NCBI RefSeq assembly: GCF_004297105.1
Contig: NZ_SCVE01000018.1
Span: forward strand, 200,668-264,667
From: Herbiconiux sp.
GTDB taxonomy: Bacteria > Actinomycetota > Actinomycetes > Actinomycetales > Microbacteriaceae
Length of the DNA stretch: 64,000 bases
Direction: 5' to 3'
The notes beneath the pieces were generated by a model, which did no database searches, had not been told where the DNA came from, and worked only from the letters and a program-made list of their open reading frames with translations. Positions 41,749 to 50,204 of the stretch are shown in pieces (position 1 is the first letter of the stretch; every line of letters begins with the position of its first letter). A program made the position numbers and the translations under genes.

Positions 41749-42072
41749 ATGAGCGACGAAACCGAGACCCCCGAGGTCGTGCACACCCCCGACAGCCACC
41801 GCTACGTGCTCGAGGTAGGCGGCCGCATGGTGGGCTTCACCGAGTACACCGATCGCGGCAACCAGCGCGTGTTCCTGCACACGATCATCGATGAGGCCGA
41901 AGGCGGCAAGGGCTACGGCAGCACCCTCATCGCCGGCACCCTCGCACAGGTTCGGGATGCGGGCCTGCATGCCGTGGCCATCTGCCCGTTCGTCGACGCG
42001 TATGTCAAGAAGCACCACGAGTTCGACGACATCATCGACCCCGTGTCGATCGAGCTGCGCGCGTCGCTCTAG
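41749..42072 (+). CDS. Small GNAT-family N-acetyltransferase (YjdJ/GNAT_2-like)
   Basis: The protein has 107 residues counted from MSDETETPEV; a GTG at 41692 and an ATG at 41701 are possible longer starts, since the GGAGG here is only one base from the ATG. The core reads RYVLEVGGRMVGFTEY, VFLHTIIDEAEGGKGYGSTL (acetyl-CoA loop) and AVAICPFVDAYVKKH. This is the compact single-domain group resembling YjdJ, often described as acetyl-CoA-binding proteins. Its stop codon lies inside the first copy of the 42067 tandem repeat. Confidence 0.82.
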   Translation: MSDETETPEVVHTPDSHRYVLEVGGRMVGFTEYTDRGNQRVFLHTIIDEAEGGKGYGSTLIAGTLAQVRDAGLHAVAICPFVDAYVKKHHEFDDIIDPVSIELRASL

Positions 42073-42114
42073 TTCTCGGGTCCTCTCGTTCTCGGATCCT
42101 CTAGTTCTCGATGA
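42067..42114. repeat. 16-bp tandem repeat, three copies, spanning two stop codons
   Basis: Copies begin at 42067 (ctctagttctcgggtc), 42083 (ctctcgttctcggatc) and 42099 (ctctagttctcgatga). The GNAT stop (TAG at 42070) is in copy one and the stop of the convergent VOC gene (CTA at 42101) is in copy three at nearly the same position in the unit. Confidence 0.9.
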
Positions 42115-42484
42115 ACGAGAGGATGTTGCCCGACGGGTCGAGGAACCACGCGATGTCGGGGCCTCTGTCGATCGCCTTGCCGCGCATGATGCCCTTGTCG
42201 TCGTGCGGCATCCCCTCGTAGCGCTCCATCACGACGCCCTCGACCGCGAGCGCATCGACCGCCGCGTCGATGTCGTCGACCACGAGGTTGAGGATGGTGA
42301 ACACCGCCGGCACGTGGTCGGCTTTCGGGTAGGCGATCACGTCGGCGCCGCCGGGCAGGGTGATGTTCAGGATGCCCATCTCGTTCAGCTCGGCCGGCAG
42401 ACCGAGGGTCTCGCCGTAGAAGCGCTTCGCCTCGTCGACGTCCTTCACGCTGAAGCCGCTGAACCCGTGCGTGAAATCGATCAT
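42101..42484 (-). CDS. VOC (glyoxalase/bleomycin resistance) family protein
   Basis: The 127-residue protein has the two beta-alpha-beta-beta-beta modules of the VOC fold: FSGFSVKDVDEAKRFYGETL, LNITLPGGADVIAY, FTILNLVVDDIDAAVDAL and AWFLDPSGNILSFIEN. These are commonly metal-dependent lyases, isomerases or binding proteins. The C-terminal Glu of SFIEN is the usual metal ligand; the N-terminal His is replaced by Ser. A good ribosome site precedes the ATG. Confidence 0.88.
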   Translation of the reverse strand: MIDFTHGFSGFSVKDVDEAKRFYGETLGLPAELNEMGILNITLPGGADVIAYPKADHVPAVFTILNLVVDDIDAAVDALAVEGVVMERYEGMPHDDKGIMRGKAIDRGPDIAWFLDPSGNILSFIEN

Positions 42485-42612
42485 GGTGTCTCTCTCCTCC
42501 CACTCGCTGGTCTGGATCTTCTACCGCTGTTCATGACGCTCCCCGCCGATCATGACGGGCGCAGAACGTCACTGAGGGCGCCGAGCCGAACGGCGCGGCG
42601 CGGGCGTCACGG

Positions 42613-44214
42613 TCAGGCGAGCGCGGCGTGGCGTCCTGTTCGCGCCCGCAGGTCCTTGCGCAGGATCTTGCCCGACGTCGACTTCGGAATCACCTCGATG
42701 AACTCGACGAGTCGCACCTTCTCGTGCGGAGCGACGCGCTCGGCCACCCACTCGATCACGATCCCCTCGTCGAGCCCGGAGCTCTCCCGGCGCACCACGT
42801 AGGCCTTGGGCACCTCCTGGCCGTCGTCGTCCTCCACGCCGATCACGGCGGCGTCGACGACATCCGGATGCGACAGCAGCACCGCCTCCAGCACGGCGGG
42901 CGCCACCTGGTAGCCCTTGTACTTGATGAGCTCCTTGAGCCGGTCGACGATCGCGTAGACGCCCGAGGCATCGACCGTGGCGATGTCGCCGGTGTGCAGC
43001 CATCCGTCGCTCTCGAGCGTGTGCGCGGTGGACTCCTCGTCGTTCAGGTAGCCGCTCATCACCTGCGGGCCGCGCACGAGCAGCTCACCCGGCACGCTGG
43101 GGCTGCCGTCGGCGGGAACGTCGACGTCGAGCCCCGTCTCGGGATCGACCACGCGGCACTCGGTGTTCGGCACCGCCAGCCCGATCGACGAGCGGTCGAT
43201 CTCGGTGCGCCCGACCGGGATGACATGCGTCACCGGGCTCGTCTCCGTCATGCCGTAGCCCTGGCACACGGTGCAGCCGACGCGAGCGGCCACGGCATCC
43301 GCGAGACTGCGGTCGAGCGGCGCGGCGCCCGAGAAGATGACGTCGACACTCGAGAGGTCGAAGTCGTCGACCAGCGGATGCTTCGCCAAGGCCACTGCGA
43401 TCGGCGGGGCGATGAAGATCCACGTGCACGAGTGCTCGCTCACGGTGCGCAGGAAGTCGGCGAGGTCGAACTTCGGCATGGTCACGAGGCTCGCGCGTTT
43501 GAGCAGCGCGTAGTCGAGCAGCACCGACATGCCGTAGATGTGGAAGAAGGGAAGCACGGCGAGCGCCCGGTCGTCGCGTTCGAGCGGAATGATCTCCCGG
43601 CACTGCAGCACGTTCGCCACGAGGTTGCGGTGCGTGAGCATCACGCCCTTCGGGTGGCCCGTGGTGCCCGAGGAGTAGGGCAGCACGGCGAGGTGTGTCG
43701 CAGGGTCGAAGGTGACCTCGGGCGGAGCCGCACGGTCGAACAACAGGTCGCGGAGCGACGGGTGCCCCTGCGCGCCGTCGATCACCACGAGCCGCTCCGG
43801 CGGGATGCCGACCGCCGTGGCCGCCTCGAGCGCCTGCGGGTACAGCGGCGACACGGTGAAGAGCCAGCCGGCATCCGCACTCTGCAGCTGTTTGGCGATC
43901 TCCCCCACGGTGTAGAGCGAGTTGATCGTGGTGGCGGTGCCACCCGCCCGCAGAACGCCGTGGAACACCGTGGCGAATGCCGGAACGTTGGGGCACAGGA
44001 TGCCCACCCGGTCGCCCACGACGAGCCCGCGTGCTGCGAGCGATCCGGCGAGCGCATCCACCTGGGCCACGAGCTGGCGATAACTGGTCTCGTCGCCGGA
44101 GGGGCCGTCGACGAGCGCCACGCGGTCGAGGTCGGTGTCGTCGAGCCCCGCGAAGAGGAGGTCGTAGACACTCACATCGGGGATGTCGATGTCGGGGAAG
44201 GTCGAACGGGCCAT
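42613..44214 (-). CDS. AMP-forming acyl-CoA synthetase (4-coumarate:CoA ligase-like)
   Basis: This 533-residue adenylate-forming enzyme has LPYSSGTTGHPKGVMLTH (P-loop), QGYGMTETSPV, the ATP-binding GWLHTGDIATVDASG, DRLKELIKYKGYQVAP and a C-terminal PKSTSGKILRKDL with the catalytic lysine. It is full length and closest in style to 4CL/long-chain acyl-CoA ligases. It activates an aromatic or fatty acid. A ribosome site (aaggag) is 8 nt before the ATG. It lies 4 kb from the lipid locus and could feed it, but no operon link is visible. Confidence 0.92.
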   Translation of the reverse strand: MARSTFPDIDIPDVSVYDLLFAGLDDTDLDRVALVDGPSGDETSYRQLVAQVDALAGSLAARGLVVGDRVGILCPNVPAFATVFHGVLRAGGTATTINSLYTVGEIAKQLQSADAGWLFTVSPLYPQALEAATAVGIPPERLVVIDGAQGHPSLRDLLFDRAAPPEVTFDPATHLAVLPYSSGTTGHPKGVMLTHRNLVANVLQCREIIPLERDDRALAVLPFFHIYGMSVLLDYALLKRASLVTMPKFDLADFLRTVSEHSCTWIFIAPPIAVALAKHPLVDDFDLSSVDVIFSGAAPLDRSLADAVAARVGCTVCQGYGMTETSPVTHVIPVGRTEIDRSSIGLAVPNTECRVVDPETGLDVDVPADGSPSVPGELLVRGPQVMSGYLNDEESTAHTLESDGWLHTGDIATVDASGVYAIVDRLKELIKYKGYQVAPAVLEAVLLSHPDVVDAAVIGVEDDDGQEVPKAYVVRRESSGLDEGIVIEWVAERVAPHEKVRLVEFIEVIPKSTSGKILRKDLRARTGRHAALA

Positions 44215-44290
44215 GAGCTATCTCCTTCGATACTCGTTGGGCTATTTGACTACCGAGTACACCTCTGCCGCAAGGGTCTCTCCCGGTTGC

Positions 44291-44701
44291 TCAGCGTCGG
44301 TGCAGGGCCAGCACGGGAATCGTGCGGCTGGTGCGCTCCTCGTACTGCCGGAATCCCTCGCTCGCGGCCGTGAAGCGCGCCCAAGCGGCATCCCGCTCGC
44401 CACCGTGCAGTTCTTCGACATGCACGGCCACGTCGCCATCCGGCGTCTCGATCACGATGTCGGGGTGCGCGAGCAGGTTGTGGTACCAGGCGGGGTTGTC
44501 GGGCGCACCCGCCTTCGAGGCGGCCACCAGCCAGCCGGTGCCGTCGTCGGTCCGCAGAGCCATCACCGGGGCGACACGCTCGATGCCCGACTTCGCGCCC
44601 ACGTGGTGCAGCAGCACGAGGCTGCGGCCGAATCCGGCCAGGGTGACGGTGCCGCCGTTGGCGCGGAACTCGTCGATGACCTGCTGGGTGAAATCAGCCA
44701 C
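44291..44701 (-). CDS. Nitroreductase/deazaflavin (F420)-dependent oxidoreductase, Ddn-like
   Basis: The 136-residue protein has the split beta-barrel pattern of the Ddn/DUF385 group: VLLHHVGAKSGIERVAPVM, GWLVAASKAGAPDNPAWYHN, ETPDGDVAVHVEEL and FRQYEERTSRTIPVLALHR. Members use reduced F420 or flavin to reduce quinones, enones or nitro compounds. The GTG start has a good site (gaaggag). It lies just upstream of the acyl-CoA ligase on the same strand. Confidence 0.88.
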   Translation of the reverse strand: MADFTQQVIDEFRANGGTVTLAGFGRSLVLLHHVGAKSGIERVAPVMALRTDDGTGWLVAASKAGAPDNPAWYHNLLAHPDIVIETPDGDVAVHVEELHGGERDAAWARFTAASEGFRQYEERTSRTIPVLALHRR

Positions 44702-44794
44702 GGATGTCTCCTTCGGAACGGACGCTCACGGTCGCCGCCCGGTCGACCGGGCACCGTGCTCACGATGGTATCGCCGTCGGCGTAGCGTGAAGGC

Positions 44795-45760
44795 ATGAGA
44801 GCGATCGTCGTGAAGGAACCCGGAGCTGCATCGATGCTGGTCGAGGCGGAGGTGGAGGAGCCCGTCGCCGGCCCGGGCGACGTGCTGATCGAGGTGGCCG
44901 CCGCCGGAGTCAACCGGGCGGATGTGCTGCAACGCGAGGGTCACTATCCGTCACCGCCCGGATCGCCCGCGTGGCCGGGGCTGGAGGTCTCCGGAACCGT
45001 GCTCGAGGCGCCCGAGCTGAGCGGCTTCGCGGTGGGCGACGCGGTGTGCGCACTGCTGGGCGGGGGCGGTTACGCCGAGCGGGTCGCCGTACCGGCCGGC
45101 CAGGTGCTGCCCGTTCCCGTCGGGATCGACCTCGTGGATGCCGCGGGACTGCCCGAGGTGGTGGCCACCGTGTGGTCGAACGTGTTCCTGCTCGCCGACC
45201 TGCGCGCCGGCGAGACCCTGCTCGTGCACGGCGGATCGAGCGGCATCGGCACGATGGCGGTGCAGCTCGGCCGGGTGTTCGGCGCTCGCGTGGCGGTGAC
45301 GGCTCGGTCGTCGTCGAAGCTCGAGGCGTGCGCGGAGCTGGGTGCCGACATCCTCATCGACTACACGGTCGACGACTTCGTGGAGCGGATCAGGGCGGAG
45401 GCCGGTGGGGCCGACGTCATCCTCGACGTCGTCGGCGGCGACTATCTGTCCCGGAATGTTCGGGCGCTCGCGGTGAACGGGCGCATCGCCAACATCGCCA
45501 GCAGGGGCGGCACCTCGTCGCTCGACCTGAACGCGCTCATGATGAAGCGGGGAACGATCCGCTCGACGAGCCTCCGCGCCCGCCCGGCCGACGAGAAGGC
45601 CGCGATCGTGGCGAGCGTGCGCGAGAACGTCTGGCCCGTGATCGAGAACGGCGCGGTGCATCCGGTGATCGGCGCGCGCTTCCCCTTCGCCGAGGCGGCG
45701 GCGGCTCACGAACTGATGGAGAGCTCGTCCCACATAGGCAAGATCCTGTTGGAAGTGTGA
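44795..45760 (+). CDS. NAD(P)H:quinone oxidoreductase (zinc-free MDR family)
   Basis: This 321-residue medium-chain reductase has an N-terminal GroES-like domain (VKEPGAASMLVEAEVEEP, AGVNRADVLQREGHYPSPPG) and a Rossmann domain with LVHGGSSGIGTMAVQLGRVF. It has no zinc-binding cysteines, which marks the quinone oxidoreductase (PIG3/QOR) group. TAGCGT (44783-44788) lies 6 nt before the ATG, so the mRNA may be leaderless. It ends 3 nt from the stop of the convergent channel gene. Confidence 0.9.
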   Translation: MRAIVVKEPGAASMLVEAEVEEPVAGPGDVLIEVAAAGVNRADVLQREGHYPSPPGSPAWPGLEVSGTVLEAPELSGFAVGDAVCALLGGGGYAERVAVPAGQVLPVPVGIDLVDAAGLPEVVATVWSNVFLLADLRAGETLLVHGGSSGIGTMAVQLGRVFGARVAVTARSSSKLEACAELGADILIDYTVDDFVERIRAEAGGADVILDVVGGDYLSRNVRALAVNGRIANIASRGGTSSLDLNALMMKRGTIRSTSLRARPADEKAAIVASVRENVWPVIENGAVHPVIGARFPFAEAAAAHELMESSSHIGKILLEV

Positions 45761-45763
45761 CCC

Positions 45764-47638
45764 CTACTCCTCCGCCAGCACGATGATCTTGTCGCCCTGC
45801 CCGAGGGTGATGCGGTCGGCCTTCGGTGGATTCACGTGCACGCCGTAGGCGCGGTCGGGGTTGCGGGCGTCGGCGGCGAGGCGATAGCCGATGGCGGTCT
45901 CGCCCGCGCGGGCACAGGCCTCGAGCACCGTGTAGAAGTCCACCGGGGCACCTGCGGCGATGTAGGCATCCGCCGGGCGCAGGTAGATCTCGCTCCCCTC
46001 ACTGGAGAAGAGCGTGGCGAACACCTCGGCCAGCAGCCGGTTCTCGCTCACCTGCGAGAGCATGAGGCTCACGAGTTTCTCGCTCACGATGAAGTCGTCG
46101 GCGTTCGTGACCTCGGCCAGCTCCCGGTTGCGGTCGTCGAGCATCTCACTCACCACGTTGAGGTCGATGGCGGTGCGCTCGGCGATGTCCCGCAGATGCA
46201 GCAGGGTGATGAGGGTTCGCGCATCCGCCCGCTGCGCCGACTGCGTCTCCTTCGCGGCCAGCACGATCACGTGGTCGGTCTCATCGACGTGCAGGGAGTC
46301 GAGCACGGCACGATTGGTGGGATCGGCGTTCTGGTACGAGACGTCCACGCCGGGCAGCAAAGGCAGCTCTCCGGGATCGTCCTGCGCGACGATGCGCACG
46401 GTCGATCCGGCGGAGACGTATTCCTGCAGTTCGCCGAGCATCATCCGCAGCCCCGAATTCGTGCCGAGGATGAGGGTGTGCTCGGGATGGGCGGGGAGCT
46501 CCTGCGGGGCCACGATCGCTGATTCATCCGGAGCCACCGGCGGGGCGAGCGCGATCGTGCTGTCGTCCTCGGCGATCACGATGAGCCGGTCGGATGCGCC
46601 GAGCACGGTGTCGCCGGGCGGGTTGATGGCGACCTCCGCTCCCCGGATCACCCCGATCACGCTCGAGCGCGCGAAGGAGCGTTGCGCCTCGGCATAGGTC
46701 GAGCCCAGCAGCGCGGGCTGGTCGGTGAAGTAGATCTCGTCGCCGCCGAAGTCGAGCAGCTCGGTGTAGACCACGCTGAGGCCGCTCTGCCGGCAGGTCT
46801 GGACGGTGACCCGGCTGATGAGCTCGCTCGCGAGCACCCAGTGCACCTCGTCGCGGCCCACGAGACGCGCGGCCTCGAGGTTGGCGGGGTCGTCGAGCTC
46901 ACCCACCACGTGGTACTGCGTCTCGGGGCGGCCCGGGCGGTGGGTGAGCGCGAGGGCGATCTTGATGGCCGTGGAGTCGGGATCGTCGTCATCCGACGAC
47001 GAGAGCAGGATGATGCTGCGCGCGTCGTCCGGAGCGCCGAGCAGCAGGTCGATGGGGTTCATCGGGTCGCCGCTCCGGCAGATCACCCGGGTGCGCCCGG
47101 TTGGGCCCACCTCGGCGCGGATCGCCTCCTCCATCTCCACCTTGTCCCGATCGGCCACGATCACGATCGCGCTTGTGCGCCGGGACTCGTTGGCCACCAC
47201 GAGTTCGGAGATGATGGTGAACACCTTCGGGCTCCAGCCCAGGATGAGGGTGTGATCGGACTCGAGCACGCGTGACCGGCCCTTGCGCAACTGGTCGACC
47301 TTGGAGTCGAAGGCGCCCGAGACGATGCCGATGAGGCTCGCCACGATGAGCAGGCCACCGATCGTGACCACGAGCATCAATCCGCGGAAGCCCCAGCCCA
47401 CGTCTCCGCCGAGCGTGCCCGCGTCGATGGCGCGCATGAAGTTGCCCCACACGATCTCGAGGAAGTCGGCGCTCTCGGCGTCGTCGGGATAGGCATGGAC
47501 GACGTACACGATCACCGCGAGAACCACCACGAACACCACAGTGGCCGCGCCGAGCAGGAGCATGAGGGCGACGGGGCCCCGCGACATCCAGTTGTCGAAC
47601 CGGTACCTCAGGCGTTCTCGCAATGGCGCCTTCGTCAT
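45764..47638 (-). CDS. CASTOR/POLLUX-like ion channel protein with RCK/TrkA-N domains
   Basis: The protein has 624 residues; the ATG at 47638 has a strong ribosome site (gggggaac). Two membrane helices (about 22-46 and 88-112) flank a pore-like loop FMRAIDAGTLGGD. Two cytoplasmic Rossmann modules follow (HTLILGWSPKVFTIISEL and HTLILGTNSGLRMMLGEL), with TrkA-C-like segments after each. This is the layout of bacterial homologues of the plant CASTOR/POLLUX channels. The ion is uncertain (K+ or Ca2+). Confidence 0.87.
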   Translation of the reverse strand: MTKAPLRERLRYRFDNWMSRGPVALMLLLGAATVVFVVVLAVIVYVVHAYPDDAESADFLEIVWGNFMRAIDAGTLGGDVGWGFRGLMLVVTIGGLLIVASLIGIVSGAFDSKVDQLRKGRSRVLESDHTLILGWSPKVFTIISELVVANESRRTSAIVIVADRDKVEMEEAIRAEVGPTGRTRVICRSGDPMNPIDLLLGAPDDARSIILLSSSDDDDPDSTAIKIALALTHRPGRPETQYHVVGELDDPANLEAARLVGRDEVHWVLASELISRVTVQTCRQSGLSVVYTELLDFGGDEIYFTDQPALLGSTYAEAQRSFARSSVIGVIRGAEVAINPPGDTVLGASDRLIVIAEDDSTIALAPPVAPDESAIVAPQELPAHPEHTLILGTNSGLRMMLGELQEYVSAGSTVRIVAQDDPGELPLLPGVDVSYQNADPTNRAVLDSLHVDETDHVIVLAAKETQSAQRADARTLITLLHLRDIAERTAIDLNVVSEMLDDRNRELAEVTNADDFIVSEKLVSLMLSQVSENRLLAEVFATLFSSEGSEIYLRPADAYIAAGAPVDFYTVLEACARAGETAIGYRLAADARNPDRAYGVHVNPPKADRITLGQGDKIIVLAEE

Positions 47639-47733
47639 CGTTCCCCCTTCGGCACGGTGATTGAACACTAGTGGCCGCTCCGGGGTCGCTCACGCCTCCG
47701 GTGCCCCCGTTTTCGGGGGGTGCGGGCGGCCTC

Positions 47734-48768
47734 TCAGGCGAGCCGGATGCCGCTCTGCAGGCGGGTGCGCAACTCGAACGCGCGGTCGATGCTCGTGCGG
47801 TCGGCCCCCGCGAACGAGCTCGCCGCCCCGCCCGCGCCGTTGCGCAGCAACTGCGGCAGGAGCGAGCGGCGCACCACCACCGAACCGGCGAGGCGGCCGC
47901 GCGTCACCTCCTCGAGGGGCTCCGTGAGCGCGTCGTCGGGAACCACGATCACGAGTGCGGTGAACCGCACGCCGAGGGAGCGGCCGAGCGCCTTCGCACC
48001 CCGGCTCAGCTCGTGCAGGGGCTCGGCATCCGGATGCAGCGACTCGCCCACGAGCTCGTCTTTGCGCAGGCGCACCGCCCCGCCCCAGTCCTCCGACTGG
48101 ATGGCGAACAGACCCGCGGGACCGAGAACGACGTGGTCGATGGTCTCGGGCACGCCGCCCGAGGACCGGCCGGTGAGCACGTTGTTCCAGATCGTGTACC
48201 CGATGCCGAGGGTGGAGACGAGGCCCGCGGTCGACTCCTCGGCGATGGCCTTGGCGAGCCAGGCGCGCACCTCACGCGGTGCCGAGCGCACGAGGGCGGG
48301 GTCGTAGGGATCGTCGATGGTGACGCCGCGGCCCACCCACTCGCGGATGAGATTCAGATACTGCTCGCGCTCCTGGCCGCCCGGATGGCCGTAGGTGCGG
48401 GCACGCACGGAGGAGCTGGCGGCGCGGCCGTTGCTCGCGCTGCTTCCCCGGCCGCCCGGGCCGTATGCGGAGCCGAAGCCTGTGGCCGAGGTGGATGCGG
48501 ACCCGGATGCGCCGGCCGGGTGCGCGCCGCCGTCGCCGCCGCGGCCCCCGAATGCCGAGGCGCCGCGATCATAGGCGGCGCGTTCTTCGGGGGTGCCGAT
48601 GCGCTCCCAGGCGCGCTGCACGGCCACGAAACGCACAGAGTCGCCGCCCGTGTCGGGATGCGTCTGCCTCAGCAGCCGACGGTACGCCCGCCGCAGCTCG
48701 TCGTGTCCCACGCCGGGATCGACACCCAGGACCTCGTAAGGGGTGGGGGCGGCAGGACTGTCGGGCAC
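47734..48768 (-). CDS. J-domain/NERD-domain fusion protein
   Basis: In this 344-residue protein, residues ~9-67 are a J domain (YEVLGVDPGVGHDELRRAYR, with HPD in QTHPDTGG, and AWERIGTPEERAAYD). A Gly/Ser/Ala-rich linker follows, and residues ~140-330 include a NERD nuclease-related region (GIGYTIWNNVL, TIDHVVLGPAGLFAIQSEDW, FTALVIVVPDD). The NERD domain is thought to act on DNA; the J domain recruits Hsp70. The GTG start has TATCGT 6 nt upstream. The function is unknown. Confidence 0.8.
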   Translation of the reverse strand: MPDSPAAPTPYEVLGVDPGVGHDELRRAYRRLLRQTHPDTGGDSVRFVAVQRAWERIGTPEERAAYDRGASAFGGRGGDGGAHPAGASGSASTSATGFGSAYGPGGRGSSASNGRAASSSVRARTYGHPGGQEREQYLNLIREWVGRGVTIDDPYDPALVRSAPREVRAWLAKAIAEESTAGLVSTLGIGYTIWNNVLTGRSSGGVPETIDHVVLGPAGLFAIQSEDWGGAVRLRKDELVGESLHPDAEPLHELSRGAKALGRSLGVRFTALVIVVPDDALTEPLEEVTRGRLAGSVVVRRSLLPQLLRNGAGGAASSFAGADRTSIDRAFELRTRLQSGIRLA

Positions 48769-48774
48769 GGGTTA

Positions 48775-48780
48775 ACGATA
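48775..48780 (-). promoter_or_regulatory. Predicted -10 element of the J-NERD gene
   Basis: On the minus strand TATCGT is followed by taaccc and the GTG start at 48768. No ribosome site is present, so this suggests a leaderless mRNA. Confidence 0.4.
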
Positions 48781-48825
48781 GCTGGGCCCGCTGTGCTCAT
48801 TGCTGACTGTGCTGGTCGCCGGCGA

Positions 48826-49677
48826 CTAGACACTCACGCGGATGACCAGGGTCGGGGTCGTGGCGTGCACCAGCACGTCGTGGCTGACGGAGCCGAGGAG
48901 GAAACGGGAGAGGCCGCGTCGGCCGTGGCTGCCCACCACGAGCAGGGCGGCATCCGTCGACGCGGTGAGCAGTGCGGTGACCGGCGAGTCGAGCACCACC
49001 TTCGTCGCCACCGTGACCGCGGAGGTGTCGACGTGCGCGAGCGCGGTGGCGACACCGGCCTGCGCGCGCTCCTCGAGAGCGTCGTAGAGAACCGTGTCGT
49101 CGCCGAACTCCGACATGGTCATGGGCGGCAGGGTCCAGGCCGAGAGAACCGTGAGGGGCTCCCCGAGCCGGGCGGCCTCGGCCACCGCCACAGCCAGCAC
49201 CGACGCGGAGGCCTCACCGCCGTCGATTCCCACGACCACCCCGGTGCGGTGCCCGTGCGAGACGTCGGGGATGACCGCCACCGGCACCGTCGAGGCCGCG
49301 GCCACACGCAGGCTGACGGCACTCGTGGTGAGACGTTCGTAGAGGTCTTTGCGGTAACTGCCGACCACGAGCATCTGCGCGCCGGTCGCCTCCGCTTCGG
49401 CGCACAGGACCGCAACGGGATCACCCGCGAGCACGCGCGGTGTGACCTGGGCGTGCGGAGCCTTCGAGTCGGCGTGGAAGGCGGCTTCCGCCAGCACGAC
49501 CGCACCCTGCTGCTCGAGATGAGGGGTGGCGGTGAAGGCCTCCGAGTCCCAAGAGGTGTCGGCCACATAGAGCACGTCGACGTCGAGACCTGCGGCCTCG
49601 GCGCGGCGGAGCGCCCAGTCGAGGGCGACCTTCGCCGAGGGTGATCCGTCGTAGCCCACCAGAATCGTGTCGCTCAT
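48826..49677 (-). CDS. Universal stress protein with two UspA domains
   Basis: The 283-residue protein consists of two UspA modules. The first begins ILVGYDGSPSAKVALDWAL; each ends with an ATP-binding-type loop (MLVVGSYRKD and LLVVGSHGRRGLSRFLLGSV). The second holds the full G-2x-G-9x-G(S/T) ATP motif; the first lacks it. Tandem USPs are common in actinobacteria and often respond to hypoxia or starvation. The ribosome site gggggagagac precedes the ATG. Confidence 0.92.
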   Translation of the reverse strand: MSDTILVGYDGSPSAKVALDWALRRAEAAGLDVDVLYVADTSWDSEAFTATPHLEQQGAVVLAEAAFHADSKAPHAQVTPRVLAGDPVAVLCAEAEATGAQMLVVGSYRKDLYERLTTSAVSLRVAAASTVPVAVIPDVSHGHRTGVVVGIDGGEASASVLAVAVAEAARLGEPLTVLSAWTLPPMTMSEFGDDTVLYDALEERAQAGVATALAHVDTSAVTVATKVVLDSPVTALLTASTDAALLVVGSHGRRGLSRFLLGSVSHDVLVHATTPTLVIRVSV

Positions 49678-49705
49678 GAGCGTCTCTCCCCCTCAGCCGG
49701 TGCGG

Positions 49706-50035
49706 TCAGCCCGTGATGTCGACGCGGCTGATCAGGTCGTCGACGATCGTGAAGGCCATGGTGCCCCCGCCGTTGAAACCATTGCCGGTGACCTGGATCG
49801 ATACCGCGTAGATGCCATTGTGCACCGTGAACCCGGTGACCTCGAAATGGCTCTGCACGCCCATGTTGTCGGTCTCGTTCCACCGTGCGACCTCATCGCG
49901 GCCGGTGTACGTGTGACCCCAGTCGTCGAGCACGGCATCGGCGGCGAACGCGGAGAGGAACCTCTCGCGGTCGGCGTGGTTGGTGGCGTCGAAGAAGTGG
50001 GCGATGGCGGGCGGGAGCGTCTCGGAGCCGGTCAT
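49706..50035 (-). CDS. SnoaL-like/NTF2-family protein
   Basis: This 109-residue cone-shaped-fold protein has HFFDATNHADRERFLSAFA, AVLDDWGHTYTGRDEVARWN and a C-terminal FTIVDDLISRVDITG. Members bind or isomerise small molecules, but the active residues vary and no substrate can be named. CAGGAT lies 6 nt before the ATG, the same arrangement as in the Lrp gene. The gap to the USP gene downstream on the same strand is 28 nt. Confidence 0.85.
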   Translation of the reverse strand: MTGSETLPPAIAHFFDATNHADRERFLSAFAADAVLDDWGHTYTGRDEVARWNETDNMGVQSHFEVTGFTVHNGIYAVSIQVTGNGFNGGGTMAFTIVDDLISRVDITG

Positions 50036-50204
50036 GTCTCCATCCTGGCGGCTCGTGCAGCCTCTCGGGGCGGATTCGAATGGGGCTCACAGAAGGCGGT
50101 GCCCGCACGGAATACTGGAGCGGCAGGGGGCGTTCTCGACTTCATACGTTCGCATGAATCACCGTGCGCCCACCCCGCATCGTGCACCAGACAGAGGAGC
50201 CACC

